64,000 nucleotides of DNA from Parabacteroides acidifaciens (GTDB taxonomy: Bacteria > Bacteroidota > Bacteroidia > Bacteroidales > Tannerellaceae). The notes beneath the pieces are model-generated. The model was given only the letters and a program-made list of their open reading frames with translations, made no database searches and was not told the DNA's origin. The stretch lies in contig NZ_QREV01000002.1 of the NCBI RefSeq assembly GCF_003363715.1, forward strand, positions 141,548 to 205,547, read 5' to 3'. Of this stretch, positions 8,464-17,471 are shown in pieces. The translations under genes and the position numbers were made by a program. Each line of letters starts with the position of its first letter. Within the stretch, counting starts at the first letter, position 1.

Positions 8464-10266
8464 TTAAACCTCTAACGTCCCCGCCATCTTCCGGTACTCC
8501 GCCGGACTGATGTCGTACTGCTTTCGGAACAGGCGGTAGAAGGTATGGGCCGTGTTGAAACCGCAATCCAGGGCGACGGCCTCGACTGTCAGTTCCGGAT
8601 GTTTATCCAGCATTCGGCGGGCTTCTTCCAATTGCATCTCGCGGATATACTCCATCGGCTTTTTCCCCGTAACCGCTTTGACGGCTTCGGTGAGGGCATT
8701 CTTGTTGGTCGATAAGGCGGAGAGAAGACTCTCCCGGTTTATATCTATTTTCGTGAAGTTTTGGTCGCGAAGCAGATATTCGTGCAAGCGTGCGACCAGT
8801 TCCCGTTGCTGCTGGTTGCCGGGAAGCAGAGGAACCGTTTTATCATTTATTTCTTCTGTTTCTACCAAGGTAGGAGGCTGTGATAATGACAACGCTTCGT
8901 AATGGCGCCTCATCTGTTCCAGTTCCTCCGCCAGGCGGTCCTGCGCTTTGATCTGCCTGTACAGCCCCCGGTTCTTTTTGGTGATCATCCGGTTGTAATA
9001 AACGGTGCCTCCCAGAAGAAGGAATAGCAGGATACAGCCGCCGAGGGCAAAGAGGAAGTAGTTGCGGTTCCGCTTCTTCTCGGCCTTAAACTTGTCCACT
9101 TCATATTGTGTACGGAGTTCGTCTACTTGGGCGGCAATCTTTGTTTTTTGGATGGAGTCGTTGTGAAAGTACAACTCCCGCCATGCTTCCGACGATATGT
9201 CGTGCAGGCCGCCGGTCCAGGCCAGTTCGGCTCTTTCCCGCAGGTAGCCTTCGAGGGTGACGGCGCTGTTTTCGACGTAAACCCGGGTGGAGTCCAGGGC
9301 TTTTATAGCGTTGGGGTAATCTTTCTGTAGTTGGTATAGTTGGCTCCATGCCGAATAGGTGAGGTATTTCGACAGGACCGCATCTCCCAGCTGGGGGCTC
9401 ATCTGTTCGCATTTGCGGATGTATTCCTCCGCCTTTCCGTAATCTCCCATGTGCATGTGTACATAGGCGGCGTTTATGTTATAGTTGAACCATGCGCCGA
9501 CATTATCCTTGAAGTTTGCTTCGAGGACTTCGCGCCATTCGTTCAGCCATTTTTCAGCCTCTTCCGTATGTCCTCCGATGGCGAGTATCAGGCTTAATGT
9601 GCGGTAGCCTTCCAGTATCTGGACGGATGTCTTTTCTTTCTTGAGCCTTTGTACCGATTCCCGCAGGAAATCGATGCATTCTTCCGTCCGTTCCTGGTAA
9701 TAGTAAATTGTCCCGATGATATGCGCCATTGCGCCTATGCCGTAGTTCAGATCTTTCTTTTTGAAGAACTCGTATTGCTCTTGCGCCACATTCAGCGCTT
9801 CGTCCATTTTTCCGACTAACAACAGGTTCTGCAAGTAGGTCACGTTGACCGATGCATATTTATCCCATAATTCATGTTCGCGCCAGAACGCAAGGTCTTC
9901 ATCCCATGTCGGGGTCTTCGTGTCCTTCAAGCGATTCGCATTCGTATAGGCTGCCATACGAACCATCCGGGCGTTGCTCTCCTGTTCGATGTCTTTCTGG
10001 GAATGTGCATACTCTACCCATTCATTGAAATTGGTCATGCGTGTGTCGAAGTCGTCCAGTTGGATGTAGGCGCTGTCTAATTGCTGGTAAATACGGTAAC
10101 GTTCTTTCCCTTGTTGCGAATGCAGAAGGTTCTTCAACGAGTCCGCTTGCAGGTTGGCATCTTGTGCTGTCATGCATGTATTGGCAAACAAAAACATGCA
10201 GAGGAGGCACAACAGTTGATGTTTTACTTGTTTGATGCGATTTGTAGTAATCTGATGATCTGGCAT
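8464..10266 (-). CDS. Membrane-anchored TPR / AraC-type transcriptional regulator
   Basis: A 600-residue regulator with an unusual but recurrent Bacteroidota layout. An N-terminal signal/anchor segment (LLCLLCMFLFANTCMTAQ) leads into about 330 residues of helical TPR-like repeats, predicted periplasmic. One membrane span follows near 400-422 (YFLFALGGCILLFLLLGG), then a short linker and a C-terminal AraC/XylS helix-turn-helix domain (about 500-598; LTVEAVALDCGFNTAHTFYRLF). It therefore probably senses an extracytoplasmic state and binds DNA directly. It lies 22 bp downstream of the MutS-like gene on the same strand, so the two are probably co-transcribed. The regulated target is not visible. 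Confidence 0.88.
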   Translation of the reverse strand: MPDHQITTNRIKQVKHQLLCLLCMFLFANTCMTAQDANLQADSLKNLLHSQQGKERYRIYQQLDSAYIQLDDFDTRMTNFNEWVEYAHSQKDIEQESNARMVRMAAYTNANRLKDTKTPTWDEDLAFWREHELWDKYASVNVTYLQNLLLVGKMDEALNVAQEQYEFFKKKDLNYGIGAMAHIIGTIYYYQERTEECIDFLRESVQRLKKEKTSVQILEGYRTLSLILAIGGHTEEAEKWLNEWREVLEANFKDNVGAWFNYNINAAYVHMHMGDYGKAEEYIRKCEQMSPQLGDAVLSKYLTYSAWSQLYQLQKDYPNAIKALDSTRVYVENSAVTLEGYLRERAELAWTGGLHDISSEAWRELYFHNDSIQKTKIAAQVDELRTQYEVDKFKAEKKRNRNYFLFALGGCILLFLLLGGTVYYNRMITKKNRGLYRQIKAQDRLAEELEQMRRHYEALSLSQPPTLVETEEINDKTVPLLPGNQQQRELVARLHEYLLRDQNFTKIDINRESLLSALSTNKNALTEAVKAVTGKKPMEYIREMQLEEARRMLDKHPELTVEAVALDCGFNTAHTFYRLFRKQYDISPAEYRKMAGTLEV

Positions 10267-10288
10267 AATTGTCGTTATTTTGTTTTTG

Positions 10289-12082
10289 TTAGACTGTGAT
10301 TCCCATCTTCTTCATCAGAAAACAAGCATTCATATTTTGTGCGATACCTTCGCGGAGCTGATAGGAGAAGGTCAGTTCTTCATTTGTGATGTCAGCCTCG
10401 AAACGATAATTTTTGATCTGGTTTGGAAATTCTTTTTCCAGTTCCCCTAAAGCCAGGTCATGCGTGGCGATGATGCCGCAAGCCTGGTTTGCGACCAACT
10501 GTTTCATCAAGGCTAACGAGCCTTTCTGCTTGTCGATCGAATTGGTTCCTTTCAGGATTTCATCCAGGATGATGAAAAGCTTTTCGCCCTGTTGCAGGCG
10601 GTCGATTATCATCTTCAACCGTTTCAGTTCGGCAAAGAAATAAGATTCGTTGCTTACGAGCGAGTCCGAGGTGCGCAGGCTGGTTACCATCTGGGCCGGA
10701 TATACGGTAAGCGAACCGGCACAGACCGGAGCGCCAATGCAGCTCAGCAGGTAGTTGACTCCGACCGTGCGCAGGTATGTACTTTTTCCCGCCATATTCG
10801 CCCCTGTGATGATCAGGAACCAGGGACTTTTCTCGATGTCGATGTCATTCTTTACGCAGACATCCCGGCGCAGGAGCGGATGTCCGAGCGCTTTCCCTTC
10901 CATCTTGAAGTATGTGTCGGCTATTTCCGGATAGATATATCCCGGGTGATTGAAGGCAAAACCGCCTAACGAGCAGTAAGCGTCGAACAGCCCTAACGCC
11001 TCGAACCAGCGTTCCGTGTCGTGCCCGTGTGCCAGTTTCCACTTTTCTAATTTCATAGCCATACGGGTATCACGCAGGGTGAGGATATTCAGAATGACGC
11101 CGATCGCACTGAAACGTTGGTTGAGTGCGCCGATATGTTTGGAAAGTTTTTTGATGACTGATGAGGCTGTCTGTCCGTCATTGACAAACTGTTTGTAGAT
11201 ATCTGTCAATTCGGAAGACCGGAAGTTTTCTTTTTCGATGCTCTTGATCAGGTCGGAATAGGTATGGAGGATTTGCTCGGTCTTGTCCAACGAATTATGT
11301 AGCTTTGTGATCTGTACGGCATTCAGATAAGAGATGACAAACGAGGCTCCGAAAAGTATTCCGGCGGCAGAGGCGGGGAGCAGGTTTAACACACAGCCGG
11401 CAATCACGACTACCCAGATCGCCGGGATCAGCCAGACCAATACCTTCCAAAGGATACTGTTGATAAAACTTGGGGCCTCGTTGCTGAGTAGGGAAACCAA
11501 CCGTTGGTCGTTTTTGTTTCCCGGTTGCAGGATGCCTGTCACATAGAAATGTTGGCGCAGCTGCGTGTATGCCTCTAACTCGCGTATGGCGTCCTGTCGT
11601 TTTAAGATCATCGCTTTGTCGGTCAGCGGGTGGATAAACCAGTCGGCCAGCTTCTCTTTTCCGATATAAGTCACCGTGCGGTTAATGGACTGAAAGAGGG
11701 AATGGTCTCCGAACAAATCCAGGTCGAGGCTGAACGAATGCTCGGCCGAACTTTTTTCCGGTGCCCCGTCGAAAGCGCTGAAATCGTAGTCCAACCCGTT
11801 CAGCTCGTTCCGGCAAAGCTGTGCCAGCGCTTCCGCATAACATTTCCGGGCAAACAACCGGGTGTGCCATACCATCAAAGCAATGAAGGGGATCATGAAC
11901 ACCACCACGATACCTGCCAGCACCTTCCAGTCTTCCGACTTGAAAAGCCAGATCATCGCGATCAGTCCGGCTACCAACAACAGCCGGATGCTTCCGAGCA
12001 AGTGTATTTTTCTTTTCAGGTTTTCAGCTCTGCGCGTATAAGCCGTGACAGTCTCTTTATAATAGTTGTATATCTTTTCCAT
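10289..12082 (-). CDS. MutS-family ATPase with N-terminal membrane segments
   Basis: A 597-residue protein carrying the MutS core and ATPase domains but no mismatch-recognition domain I. Walker A (ITGANMAGKSTYLRTVG) is near residues 422-436, Walker B (LFIILDEILKGTNS) near 500, and the switch TGII-type ATHD motif follows. Two hydrophobic segments near residues 30-48 and 54-70 and two more near 210-250 predict membrane attachment. This is a Bacteroidota MutS-like group distinct from MutS1 and MutS2 (no Smr domain). A role in mismatch repair is not established. A TATCTTTG -7 box on the minus strand (12088-12095) precedes the gene. Confidence 0.85.
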   Translation of the reverse strand: MEKIYNYYKETVTAYTRRAENLKRKIHLLGSIRLLLVAGLIAMIWLFKSEDWKVLAGIVVVFMIPFIALMVWHTRLFARKCYAEALAQLCRNELNGLDYDFSAFDGAPEKSSAEHSFSLDLDLFGDHSLFQSINRTVTYIGKEKLADWFIHPLTDKAMILKRQDAIRELEAYTQLRQHFYVTGILQPGNKNDQRLVSLLSNEAPSFINSILWKVLVWLIPAIWVVVIAGCVLNLLPASAAGILFGASFVISYLNAVQITKLHNSLDKTEQILHTYSDLIKSIEKENFRSSELTDIYKQFVNDGQTASSVIKKLSKHIGALNQRFSAIGVILNILTLRDTRMAMKLEKWKLAHGHDTERWFEALGLFDAYCSLGGFAFNHPGYIYPEIADTYFKMEGKALGHPLLRRDVCVKNDIDIEKSPWFLIITGANMAGKSTYLRTVGVNYLLSCIGAPVCAGSLTVYPAQMVTSLRTSDSLVSNESYFFAELKRLKMIIDRLQQGEKLFIILDEILKGTNSIDKQKGSLALMKQLVANQACGIIATHDLALGELEKEFPNQIKNYRFEADITNEELTFSYQLREGIAQNMNACFLMKKMGITV

Positions 12083-12087
12083 AGACG

Positions 12088-12153
12088 CAAAGATAGAAAA
12101 AATGAACTAACCGTTCTGCAATTGGTTCTATTTAAAAGATTCGCCTATATTTG
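12088..12153. promoter_or_regulatory. Divergent promoter region, MutS-like / phospholipase genes
   Basis: TATCTTTG on the minus strand (12088-12095) and TATATTTG on the plus strand (12146-12153) are both TAnnTTTG-type -7 boxes facing apart in a ~100-bp intergenic region. Clear -33 boxes were not found. Confidence 0.5.
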
Positions 12154-12190
12154 CGTATATCTTTATTGATAAGTAAACTTGATGCATTTT

Positions 12191-13042
12191 ATGAAAAAAA
12201 TCGTTATGCTCCTGCTTCTGTCCGTGATGGTATGCCGGGTGTCGGCACAGGAGAAAAAAGGAGAGACCATCGGAGAAAAGATCGTGGCGAATGCATATAA
12301 TGCAGATAGTGTCCGCGCCGTTTTAGACAAAATGCCGTACTTCACTTTGTTCAAAGACAACTATTTTGTCGGAGGTACAACGATCGGCCACAAACCGACT
12401 GCTGCCAATTCGGATGTGAAATTCCAGCTGAGCATCGCCCAGCGGTTGACAAAAAGTAAGCTGCCGTTCGATACGTATCTGTTTATCCAATATACCCAGA
12501 AAGCCTTTTGGAACGTCTTTCAGGAATCGTTGCCGATGAAAGACCTGAATTTTAATCCCGGTATCGGCTTAGGGCATCTGATTGTCTCCCATAATAAATA
12601 TATAGGAAAAGGATACCTGATGCTTGAACACGAGTCGAACGGGAAAGACAGCACCGCTTCCCGCAGCTGGAATAAAGTGACCTTTGCCGTTGCCATAACG
12701 CTTTCCCGAAACTGGGAGGCGCAGTTCAAGACTTGGATACCGATCGTAGACGGCAAATACAACAAAGACTTGCTGAAGTATAACGGAATCTTTCAGGTGG
12801 CAGCCAATTACCGGACCAATAACCGCCGTTTCAATTGTGGCGTGATCCTGACCAAACGTAAGACCTGGACGAGTTTCAATTCCCAGGTAGAGCTGAGTTA
12901 TAAATTCAACAATAACGAGAACCAATATTTCTTCCTGCAATATTATAACGGGTTCGGGGAAAACCTGCTGGAATATAATAAGTTCAAGAGTATGTTGAGA
13001 ATCGGCTTTGTAATCAAGCCGACTGACTTCAGTCTTTATTAA
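12191..13042 (+). CDS. pldA: Outer-membrane phospholipase A
   Basis: A beta-barrel phospholipase A1/A2 of the OMPLA family, which hydrolyses phospholipids in the outer leaflet of the outer membrane. The catalytic signature HESNGKDSTASRSWNK keeps the His-x-Ser spacing and an Asn 14 residues after the His. This is the same spacing as the His142/Ser144/Asn156 triad of the E. coli enzyme. ATG 12191 gives a clean signal peptide (KKIVMLLLLSVMVCRVSAQ). ATG 12182 and TTG 12179 are possible earlier starts. The conserved YTQKAFWN strand is also present. Family and catalytic residues are well supported; the symbol is by analogy. Confidence 0.9.
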   Translation: MKKIVMLLLLSVMVCRVSAQEKKGETIGEKIVANAYNADSVRAVLDKMPYFTLFKDNYFVGGTTIGHKPTAANSDVKFQLSIAQRLTKSKLPFDTYLFIQYTQKAFWNVFQESLPMKDLNFNPGIGLGHLIVSHNKYIGKGYLMLEHESNGKDSTASRSWNKVTFAVAITLSRNWEAQFKTWIPIVDGKYNKDLLKYNGIFQVAANYRTNNRRFNCGVILTKRKTWTSFNSQVELSYKFNNNENQYFFLQYYNGFGENLLEYNKFKSMLRIGFVIKPTDFSLY

Positions 13043-13115
13043 GGAGATGATAAACAACCTTGCTCCCATATTGTTATTTATATAGGTGTAAGGTATAATA
13101 AATCGAAATAACAAA

Positions 13116-14126
13116 ATGAGCTTAAAAGAACAGTATTGGAGAGTCTCCCTGATTGCAATTATTATTGTATTGGGTGTTATTCTCTTTGTCGAGTTTATTC
13201 CTTTTCTGGGTGGAATATTAGGGGCTTCCACCATTTATATACTGGTGAGGAGACAAATGTTATATCTGACGGAAAAGAAGCACTGGAACCGGAGTTTCGT
13301 CGCTTTCCTTCTCTTATTGGAGGCAGTTCTTTGTTTCCTGATTCCTTTATCACTGGCCGTCTGGCTGTTTGTGAGCAAACTGCAAAACTTTAACCTGGAC
13401 CCGACCCAACTGGTCAAGTCGATCGAACATGTCGCAAGCCTGATCGAACAGCGTACCGGGTATGATGTGCTCGACACCTCTAACCTGATGTCGGCCGTTT
13501 CCATCTTGCCGAAGATCGGACAAACGGTGATGGGAAGTATCAGTGGGTTTGCCATCAATGTGGCGGTCCTGGTGCTTATTCTCTATTTTATGTTGATCGG
13601 CGGGGCCAAGATGGAGAAATATGTGTATAGTATCCTGCCTTTCAGCGACGAAAACAAGAAGAATGTCTTGAGCGAAATCAATATGATTGTAACGTCCAAT
13701 GCGATCGGTATCCCGTTGTTGGCCATAATCCAGGGCGTGATCGCTTTGATCGGCTATTGGATATTTAATGTGCCGAGCCCTTTCCTATTCGGCTTTCTGA
13801 CTTGCTTTGCTACGATCATTCCGGTTGTCGGGACGGCGTTGGTCTGGTTTCCGCTTGCTCTTTATATGGCGTTGACGGGCGATTGGGTGAATGCGCTTGG
13901 GCTGACGGCTTATGCGCTGATCGTCGTTACGAATGTGGATAATCTGATCCGTTTTGTCTTGCAGAAAAAGATGGCGGATACACATCCGTTGATTACTATA
14001 TTCGGGGTGATAATTGGCTTGTCTCTCTTCGGGTTTATGGGGATTATCTTCGGTCCGCTTCTGATCTCTATCTTTATTCTTTGTTTCAATATATTCAAGG
14101 AAAAGTATCTGGAAAATGCCGGATAA
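13116..14126 (+). CDS. AI-2E / PerM-family transporter
   Basis: A 336-residue polytopic inner-membrane protein of the AI-2E transporter (UPF0118, PerM) family. Hydrophobic spans near residues 10-50 and 65-90 are followed by a soluble segment (about 90-145), then five or so further spans. The family motif region PSPFLFGFLTCFATIIPVVGT lies near 220-240, and a final span reads GFMGIIFGPLLISIFIL. Substrates differ within the family (AI-2 export, Na+/H+ exchange), so no substrate is assigned. It is followed 33 bp later by the aminopeptidase gene, which has its own -7 box. Confidence 0.88.
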   Translation: MSLKEQYWRVSLIAIIIVLGVILFVEFIPFLGGILGASTIYILVRRQMLYLTEKKHWNRSFVAFLLLLEAVLCFLIPLSLAVWLFVSKLQNFNLDPTQLVKSIEHVASLIEQRTGYDVLDTSNLMSAVSILPKIGQTVMGSISGFAINVAVLVLILYFMLIGGAKMEKYVYSILPFSDENKKNVLSEINMIVTSNAIGIPLLAIIQGVIALIGYWIFNVPSPFLFGFLTCFATIIPVVGTALVWFPLALYMALTGDWVNALGLTAYALIVVTNVDNLIRFVLQKKMADTHPLITIFGVIIGLSLFGFMGIIFGPLLISIFILCFNIFKEKYLENAG

Positions 14127-14130
14127 CCGT

Positions 14131-14138
14131 TACCTTTG
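14131..14138 (+). promoter_or_regulatory. -7 box before map
   Basis: TACCTTTG matches TAnnTTTG 22 bp before the aminopeptidase start codon. The -33 position is weak. Confidence 0.4.
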
Positions 14139-14159
14139 TGTGTATAAAAGAATAAAGCT

Positions 14160-15020
14160 ATGTATAGCAGAAGAGTTAAAAACAATTGGCATATCATTAA
14201 AGGGCAGCCTCTTACCGAGTTAGACAAAAAAGTACTTTACTTTCAGAATAAAGGCCATCTGGTTCCCTCCCGTAAGTTAATCAAGACAGCAGAGCAGATA
14301 GAAGGAATCCGCCGGAGCAGCGTAGTGAATACCGGTGTTCTCGACCTGGTGGCAAAAGAGATTAAAGCCGGGATGTCTACGGCCGAGATCGACAAGTTGG
14401 TATATGATTATACCGTTTCCCATGGGGCTATTCCTGCGCCTCTCAACTTTGAAGGATTTCCGAAAAGTGTTTGTACTTCAGTCAATGAGGTGGTTTGCCA
14501 TGGGATTCCCAGTGAAGATGAAATATTGGAGGAGGGAGATATAATTAATGTGGATGTCTCTACAATCCTGGACGGATATTATTCGGATGCTTCCCGTATG
14601 TTTGTCATCGGTAAAACTACACCTGAAAAAGAAAAGTTGGTGCGGGTCGCAAAAGAATGCCTTGAAGTGGGGATGCAGGCGGCGAAACCTTTCGGTTTTG
14701 TCGGTGATATAGGAAACGCAGTTCAGCGTCATGCCGAGAAGAACGGTTTCTCTGTCGTTCGCGATTTGTGCGGGCATGGTGTCGGACTCGAGTTTCACGA
14801 AGAACCGGAAGTCTGCCATTTCGGCCGGAAAGGAACCGGAATGTTATTGGTTCCCGGCATGGTGTTTACCATCGAACCGATGATCAATATGGGCACGTGG
14901 CAGGTCTTTATCGACGAAGAAGACGGCTGGACAGTCGTGACGGAAGACGAATTGCCTTCCGCGCAGTGGGAGCACACGTTTCTGATGACGGAAACGGGGC
15001 TGGAAATATTATCGGATTAG
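14160..15020 (+). CDS. map: Type I methionine aminopeptidase
   Basis: Removes the initiator methionine from nascent proteins in the cytosol. This is a 286-residue protein with the pita-bread fold signatures. The metal ligands are two Asp in NVDVSTILDGYYSDAS, His in CGHGVGLEFHEEPEV, and Glu in FTIEPMIN and near WEHTFLMTE. A substrate His lies in SHGAIPAP. The N-terminal ~40 residues (to VPSRKLIKTAEQIEG) extend beyond the minimal E. coli length, as is common in Bacteroidota. It is convergent with the following lipoprotein gene, whose stop abuts this one. Confidence 0.96.
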   Translation: MYSRRVKNNWHIIKGQPLTELDKKVLYFQNKGHLVPSRKLIKTAEQIEGIRRSSVVNTGVLDLVAKEIKAGMSTAEIDKLVYDYTVSHGAIPAPLNFEGFPKSVCTSVNEVVCHGIPSEDEILEEGDIINVDVSTILDGYYSDASRMFVIGKTTPEKEKLVRVAKECLEVGMQAAKPFGFVGDIGNAVQRHAEKNGFSVVRDLCGHGVGLEFHEEPEVCHFGRKGTGMLLVPGMVFTIEPMINMGTWQVFIDEEDGWTVVTEDELPSAQWEHTFLMTETGLEILSD

Positions 15021-15350
15021 TCAATTACTCGTCGAGGTGTTCTCGCTGTGTCTGTGAGCTGGCGGAAGGATATAGTCCCATTCTGCCACCTTGCCGTTTG
15101 ACAGGCGGAGACGATAGATGCCGTTTTGCAAATCTACATATCCGATTACTTCTTGATAACCGTCTGCCGTTTGCTTGGCTTCCATCACTTTGTATGTGTC
15201 TCCCATTATAGAGATAACTTCTTTTTTGGTCATGCCGATTCTGACTTTTTGCATATTATCATCGGCTTTCCATTCATTTTTCATCCTGGTGGTATAACAA
15301 GATGTGAATATGCATATAGGAATAAAGAGAAGTAGTAGTTTCTTGATCAT
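15021..15350 (-). CDS. Small SmpA/OmlA-like lipoprotein
   Basis: A 109-residue predicted lipoprotein with lipobox FTSC (Cys18). The segment VRIGMTKKEVISIMGDTYKV has the helix-turn pattern of SmpA/BamE-like domains (G-M-t-k-x-x-V-x-x-x-x-G). A beta-rich tail follows (QEVIGYVDLQNGIYRLRLSNGKV). A BamE-type assembly role is only suggested, because such domains occur in many unrelated lipoproteins. A minus-strand -7 box (TATATTTG, 15387-15394) lies 37 bp upstream, supporting its own transcript. Confidence 0.65.
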   Translation of the reverse strand: MIKKLLLLFIPICIFTSCYTTRMKNEWKADDNMQKVRIGMTKKEVISIMGDTYKVMEAKQTADGYQEVIGYVDLQNGIYRLRLSNGKVAEWDYILPPAHRHSENTSTSN

Positions 15351-15386
15351 GTCAGTCTATGTTTGAATTTCGTTTTTCGATATCTG

Positions 15387-15420
15387 CAAATATAGACAAT
15401 TAGGAATGGTTTAAAACAAA
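15387..15420 (-). promoter_or_regulatory. Promoter of the small lipoprotein gene
   Basis: On the minus strand TTTG (15417-15420) and TATATTTG (15387-15394) are separated by 22 nt, slightly more than the usual 19-21 of Bacteroidota promoters. Confidence 0.5.
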
Positions 15421-15422
15421 AA

Positions 15423-15446
15423 GGATGTCGTTTTTCGACATCCTTT
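15423..15446 (-). terminator. Terminator after mscL
   Basis: AAGGATGTCG and CGACATCCTT form a perfect 10-bp stem with a 4-5-nt loop just past the mscL stop. On the minus strand a T-rich tract follows. Confidence 0.85.
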
Positions 15447-15453
15447 ATATTTG

Positions 15454-15876
15454 TTATTGATTCTTTTTCAATAAATCCCGGATTTCTGTCAACAACTGTA
15501 CGTCGGCTGGTGGAGGAGCCGGAGCTGCCGGTGCTTCTTCTTTCTTCCGGTTCAGGGCATTGATTCCTTTTACCAACATAAAGATTGCAAATGCAATAAT
15601 GATGAAGTCGAAAGTGACCTGCAGGAAGTTTCCGTAATTAATGGAAACAGCCGGTGATACAACCTTATCGCCTTCCATTACTGCTTGTTTCAATACGATT
15701 TTCAGATCGGTGAAATTCACGCCTCCAATTAGCAAACCGACGGCGGGCATAATAAGATCACCTACAATCGATGATACGATCTTGCCGAAAGCGCCGCCAA
15801 TAATGATACCCACAGCCATGTCGATCACATTTCCGCGCATGGCAAACTGTTTGAACTCTTGTAATATATTCCCCAT
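15454..15876 (-). CDS. mscL: Large-conductance mechanosensitive channel MscL
   Basis: A homopentameric inner-membrane channel that opens under membrane tension during hypo-osmotic shock. This is a 140-residue protein. The N-terminal amphipathic helix and TM1 read [20 protein letters not shown], with the conserved [10 protein letters not shown] periplasmic loop follows, then TM2 ([18 protein letters not shown]). The C-terminal helix is [12 protein letters not shown] proline/alanine-rich linker ([12 protein letters not shown]) lies between. It has its own promoter and terminator. Confidence 0.97.
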   Translation of the reverse strand: MGNILQEFKQFAMRGNVIDMAVGIIIGGAFGKIVSSIVGDLIMPAVGLLIGGVNFTDLKIVLKQAVMEGDKVVSPAVSINYGNFLQVTFDFIIIAFAIFMLVKGINALNRKKEEAPAAPAPPPADVQLLTEIRDLLKKNQ

Positions 15877-15903
15877 AGCTTTTACCTTTTTGTATTATAA
15901 CTA

Positions 15904-15935
15904 CAAAAGTAAACATTTAGTTATGGATTATCAAA
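15904..15935 (-). promoter_or_regulatory. mscL promoter
   Basis: On the minus strand TTTG (15932-15935), 20-nt spacer, TACTTTTG (15904-15911). Both boxes and spacing fit the Bacteroidota housekeeping promoter, 28 bp before the start codon. Confidence 0.75.
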
Positions 15936-15981
15936 ACTATTTTTTGGTTTACTTCCACATTAGCCGTTATCAGTCAGAAAA

Positions 15982-17295
15982 TCAGATTTTCGGTAGTTCC
16001 CAAGGAGCCCGGTACTCTTTACATAAGTACTTGTCGGCTTCTGCATCGTGGAAGCTCTTGCCGTCCCAGGTCAGCTTTTTGCCGGTACGGTAGGCGATGT
16101 TCCCTAACTGCGAGAACTTAGCGATATGGGCGCCGATCTCGATACTGGCATTACAGTTACGGTTGCGCGACTTGATGCATTCCAGATGGTTCTTGACATG
16201 CAGGTTCAATCCGCCTTCGCCGTACGATTTCTTCAACGGAACAGCTTCCATGCGGGCTTTGCCGTTTACCTTTTCGGGGATTACTTCCCAGCCGCCGCGA
16301 TCTACGACCAGTGTCCCGTTCTCTCCGACAAATCCCAGGCCGTGATTACGTCCGTAAGCTCCGTCATCGATGCCGATTGCATGATCCCACATAACGGTGA
16401 AGTCGTCAAAAGTATAGATCGTCTGTAATAAGTCAGGTGTTTCGCAAGCATCGTCCGGGTAGCCGAATTTGCCGCCCGAAGCCATGATAGAGTTCGGAGC
16501 CGTTACATTCATCCCGTACAAAGCATAGTCAAGCAGGTGCACGCCCCAGTCCGTCATCAGACCGCCTGCATAATCCCAGAACCAGCGGAACGTAAAGTGG
16601 AAACGGTTGCCGTTGAAAGGACGTTTAGGTGCCGGGCCTAACCACATATCGTAGTCTACTCCGGCCGGGACAGCTTCGTCCGGCTTAACCGGGATGGAAG
16701 GACACCAGCCCTGATAAGAGAATACACGTACGGTACGGATCTTTCCCAACTGTCCGCCATGTACGAAAGCCATGGCATCTTGCCAATGCGGGTCGCTGCG
16801 TTGCCATTGGCCGACTTGTACGACGCGATTGTATTTTTCGGCGGCACGGATCATGATGTTACATTCTTCGATGCTGTTGCCCAACGGCTTTTCGCAATAG
16901 ACGTCTTTGCCCGCCTGGCAAGCTGATACCATTTGCAGGCAGTGCCAATGGTCGGGAGTACCGACGATCACGACATCGATATCTTTGTTATCAATCAGTT
17001 TGCGCCAATCTTTGTAGAGGTTTTTTACTTTTTTCCCGGTAATCTTTTCGGTCTCGGCAGCCCGCTTATTCAGTACGCTTTCGTCTATGTCCGACAGTGC
17101 GATACATTCTACTTCCGGATTGCGGAGGAATGCTTTCAAATCTTCAAATCCCATCCCGTTACAGCCGATCAGGCCGACATGAATTTTGTCGTTCGCTCCA
17201 ACATTTCCAGGGGTTGCATTAATAAAGAAAGGACTCATTGTCATTCCGGCGCCTAATAAAGTGGCTTGCCGAATGAAGTCTCTGCGTGTTGTCAT
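15982..17295 (-). CDS. Gfo/Idh/MocA-family oxidoreductase, Tat-exported
   Basis: A 437-residue NAD(P)-dependent sugar or cyclitol oxidoreductase. The start MTTRRDFIRQATLLGAG is a twin-arginine signal, so it probably works in the periplasm with bound cofactor. The Rossmann dinucleotide motif is VGLIGCNGMG (near residue 40) and the family EKP motif is YCEKPLGNS. The C-terminal half (GGLMTDWGVHLLDYALYGM) is the alpha/beta domain with substrate His and Asp positions. It has its own minus-strand -7 box. Similar proteins cluster with glycan genes; the substrate is unknown. Confidence 0.9.
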   Translation of the reverse strand: MTTRRDFIRQATLLGAGMTMSPFFINATPGNVGANDKIHVGLIGCNGMGFEDLKAFLRNPEVECIALSDIDESVLNKRAAETEKITGKKVKNLYKDWRKLIDNKDIDVVIVGTPDHWHCLQMVSACQAGKDVYCEKPLGNSIEECNIMIRAAEKYNRVVQVGQWQRSDPHWQDAMAFVHGGQLGKIRTVRVFSYQGWCPSIPVKPDEAVPAGVDYDMWLGPAPKRPFNGNRFHFTFRWFWDYAGGLMTDWGVHLLDYALYGMNVTAPNSIMASGGKFGYPDDACETPDLLQTIYTFDDFTVMWDHAIGIDDGAYGRNHGLGFVGENGTLVVDRGGWEVIPEKVNGKARMEAVPLKKSYGEGGLNLHVKNHLECIKSRNRNCNASIEIGAHIAKFSQLGNIAYRTGKKLTWDGKSFHDAEADKYLCKEYRAPWELPKI

Positions 17296-17333
17296 GGTCT
17301 TATGAATTAGATTATATTAATAAGTTATTGAGC

Positions 17334-17365
17334 CAAATGTATGAATAAAAGGTGAGTAGTACAAT
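17334..17365 (-). promoter_or_regulatory. Promoter of the Gfo/Idh/MocA gene at 15982
   Basis: On the minus strand ATTG (17362-17365), 20-nt spacer, TACATTTG (17334-17341), 38 bp before the start codon. Confidence 0.55.
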
Positions 17366-17415
17366 AAAAACTGTGATAAAAACATAAATGCAATGGCATT
17401 TTAGGAAAAGGAACG

Positions 17416-17423
17416 TATTTTTG
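17416..17423 (+). promoter_or_regulatory. -7 box before the PCMD lipoprotein gene
   Basis: TATTTTTG fits TAnnTTTG 48 bp before the start codon. No convincing -33 box. Confidence 0.4.
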
Positions 17424-17471
17424 TGGCTGGTTTGCATTAACAGAGGCTAATAATTTCAATAACACAAACAA

